Shown here piece after piece: positions 23,027-23,169 of a stretch of DNA of 23,169 nt. Every line of letters starts with the position of its first letter. Positions within the stretch are counted from its first letter, which is position 1. A model generated the notes under the pieces. The model did no database searches. It saw only the letters and a list, made by a program, of their open reading frames with translations, and was not told where the DNA came from. The translations under genes and the position numbers were made by a program. Source of the DNA: CBDUQN01 sp965369375. Lineage in GTDB: Bacteria > Krumholzibacteriota > Krumholzibacteriia > Krumholzibacteriales > Krumholzibacteriaceae. The stretch covers positions 1 to 23,169 of the forward strand of contig CBDUQN010000049.1 in assembly GCA_965369375.1 (NCBI GenBank), given 5' to 3'.

Positions 23027-23169
23027 GACATCAAAGAATAACAGAATACTCAGGAAAAAGAAACAAAAAATACACAAACGTCTTGAGCGCAAGCAGTGGG
23101 CGGCCCGGTCGAAGCCGATGTTTCAGGCTCGAAACATCCACTACGAAATGGCCGAGAAGGTTCGAGCAA
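23025..23169 (+). CDS. IS1380-family-like transposase, N-terminal part
   Basis: GTG 23025 opens a frame that runs off the right edge (48 codons seen): a basic N terminus MTSKNNRILRKKKQK, then KQWAARSKPMFQARNIHYEM and AEKVRA. The segment ending NIHYEMAEK is characteristic of the N terminus of IS1380-type DDE transposases as I recall them; the catalytic residues are beyond the window. AAAGGGGG precedes the start by eight bases. The left terminal repeat of the element cannot be fixed without the other end; CCGTCTATAG at 22961 is one possible tip. Confidence 0.68.
   Translation, partial: MTSKNNRILRKKKQKIHKRLERKQWAARSKPMFQARNIHYEMAEKVRA

Larger units (their letters stand above)
22936..23169 (+). 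mobile_element. IS1380-like insertion sequence, left end (partial)
   Basis: The AT-rich stretch after the hydrolase remnant, the inverted repeat around the start and the transposase N terminus mark the left end of an insertion sequence continuing beyond the window. The exact boundary is uncertain within roughly 22935-22965. Confidence 0.6.

Overview
The window comes from a Gram-negative (diderm) bacterium. It carries an apolipoprotein N-acyltransferase, a lipoprotein adaptor with two RND permeases, and several predicted lipoproteins with N-terminal signal peptides and cysteines. Heavy use of sigma-54 activators, a ZU5-like lipoprotein, a TIG/M30-type protease, a stand-alone PqqD-like protein and an OPT transporter would fit a deltaproteobacterial or FCB-like uncultured lineage. 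This is inference; no gene here fixes the taxonomy. No rRNA, tRNA or CRISPR array was seen.

Layout. (1) 1-256: left end of a decayed IS200/IS605-type element on the minus strand, with a nonsense codon in its transposase. (2) 267-2772: a minus-strand unit of a sigma-54 activator (EBP1) followed by a ZU5-like lipoprotein. Each has its own sigma-54 type promoter. (3) 3052-5599: an overlapping plus-strand pair, an M30/hyicolysin-like zinc metallopeptidase and a small lipoprotein. (4) 5550-8020: a minus-strand PqqD-like protein and an OPT-family transporter. (5) 8021-9855: a divergent regulatory region and a second sigma-54 activator (EBP2), with its own sigma-54 promoter and two spaced palindromes at enhancer distance. 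(6) 10057-17774: a tripartite-type efflux operon made of a lipoprotein adaptor and two RND permeases, without an outer-membrane factor; Lnt follows to 19506. (7) 19442-21778: a minus-strand module of PTS EIIA-like protein, tandem-CBS protein and ArsB/NhaD-type ion permease behind a sigma-70 type promoter. (8) 21811-22368: a lipoprotein with a carbohydrate-binding-like domain, then a GC-rich nested palindrome, a 5'-truncated alpha/beta hydrolase, and the start of an IS1380-like transposase that runs off the right edge.

The most coherent theme is sigma-54 control of cell-envelope functions. Three intergenic sigma-54 type promoters sit upstream of EBP1, EBP2 and the ZU5 lipoprotein, so each activator appears to control its own gene. 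EBP1 has a receiver-like domain without an acceptor aspartate. EBP2 has an unrecognised, cysteine-bearing sensor domain. The other striking points are five tandem 12-residue repeats with LTxxQ-like units at the N terminus of the efflux adaptor, and the EIIA-CBS-permease module. I did not find a clear new defence or biosynthetic system. TTG and GTG starts with good ribosome-binding sites are frequent.
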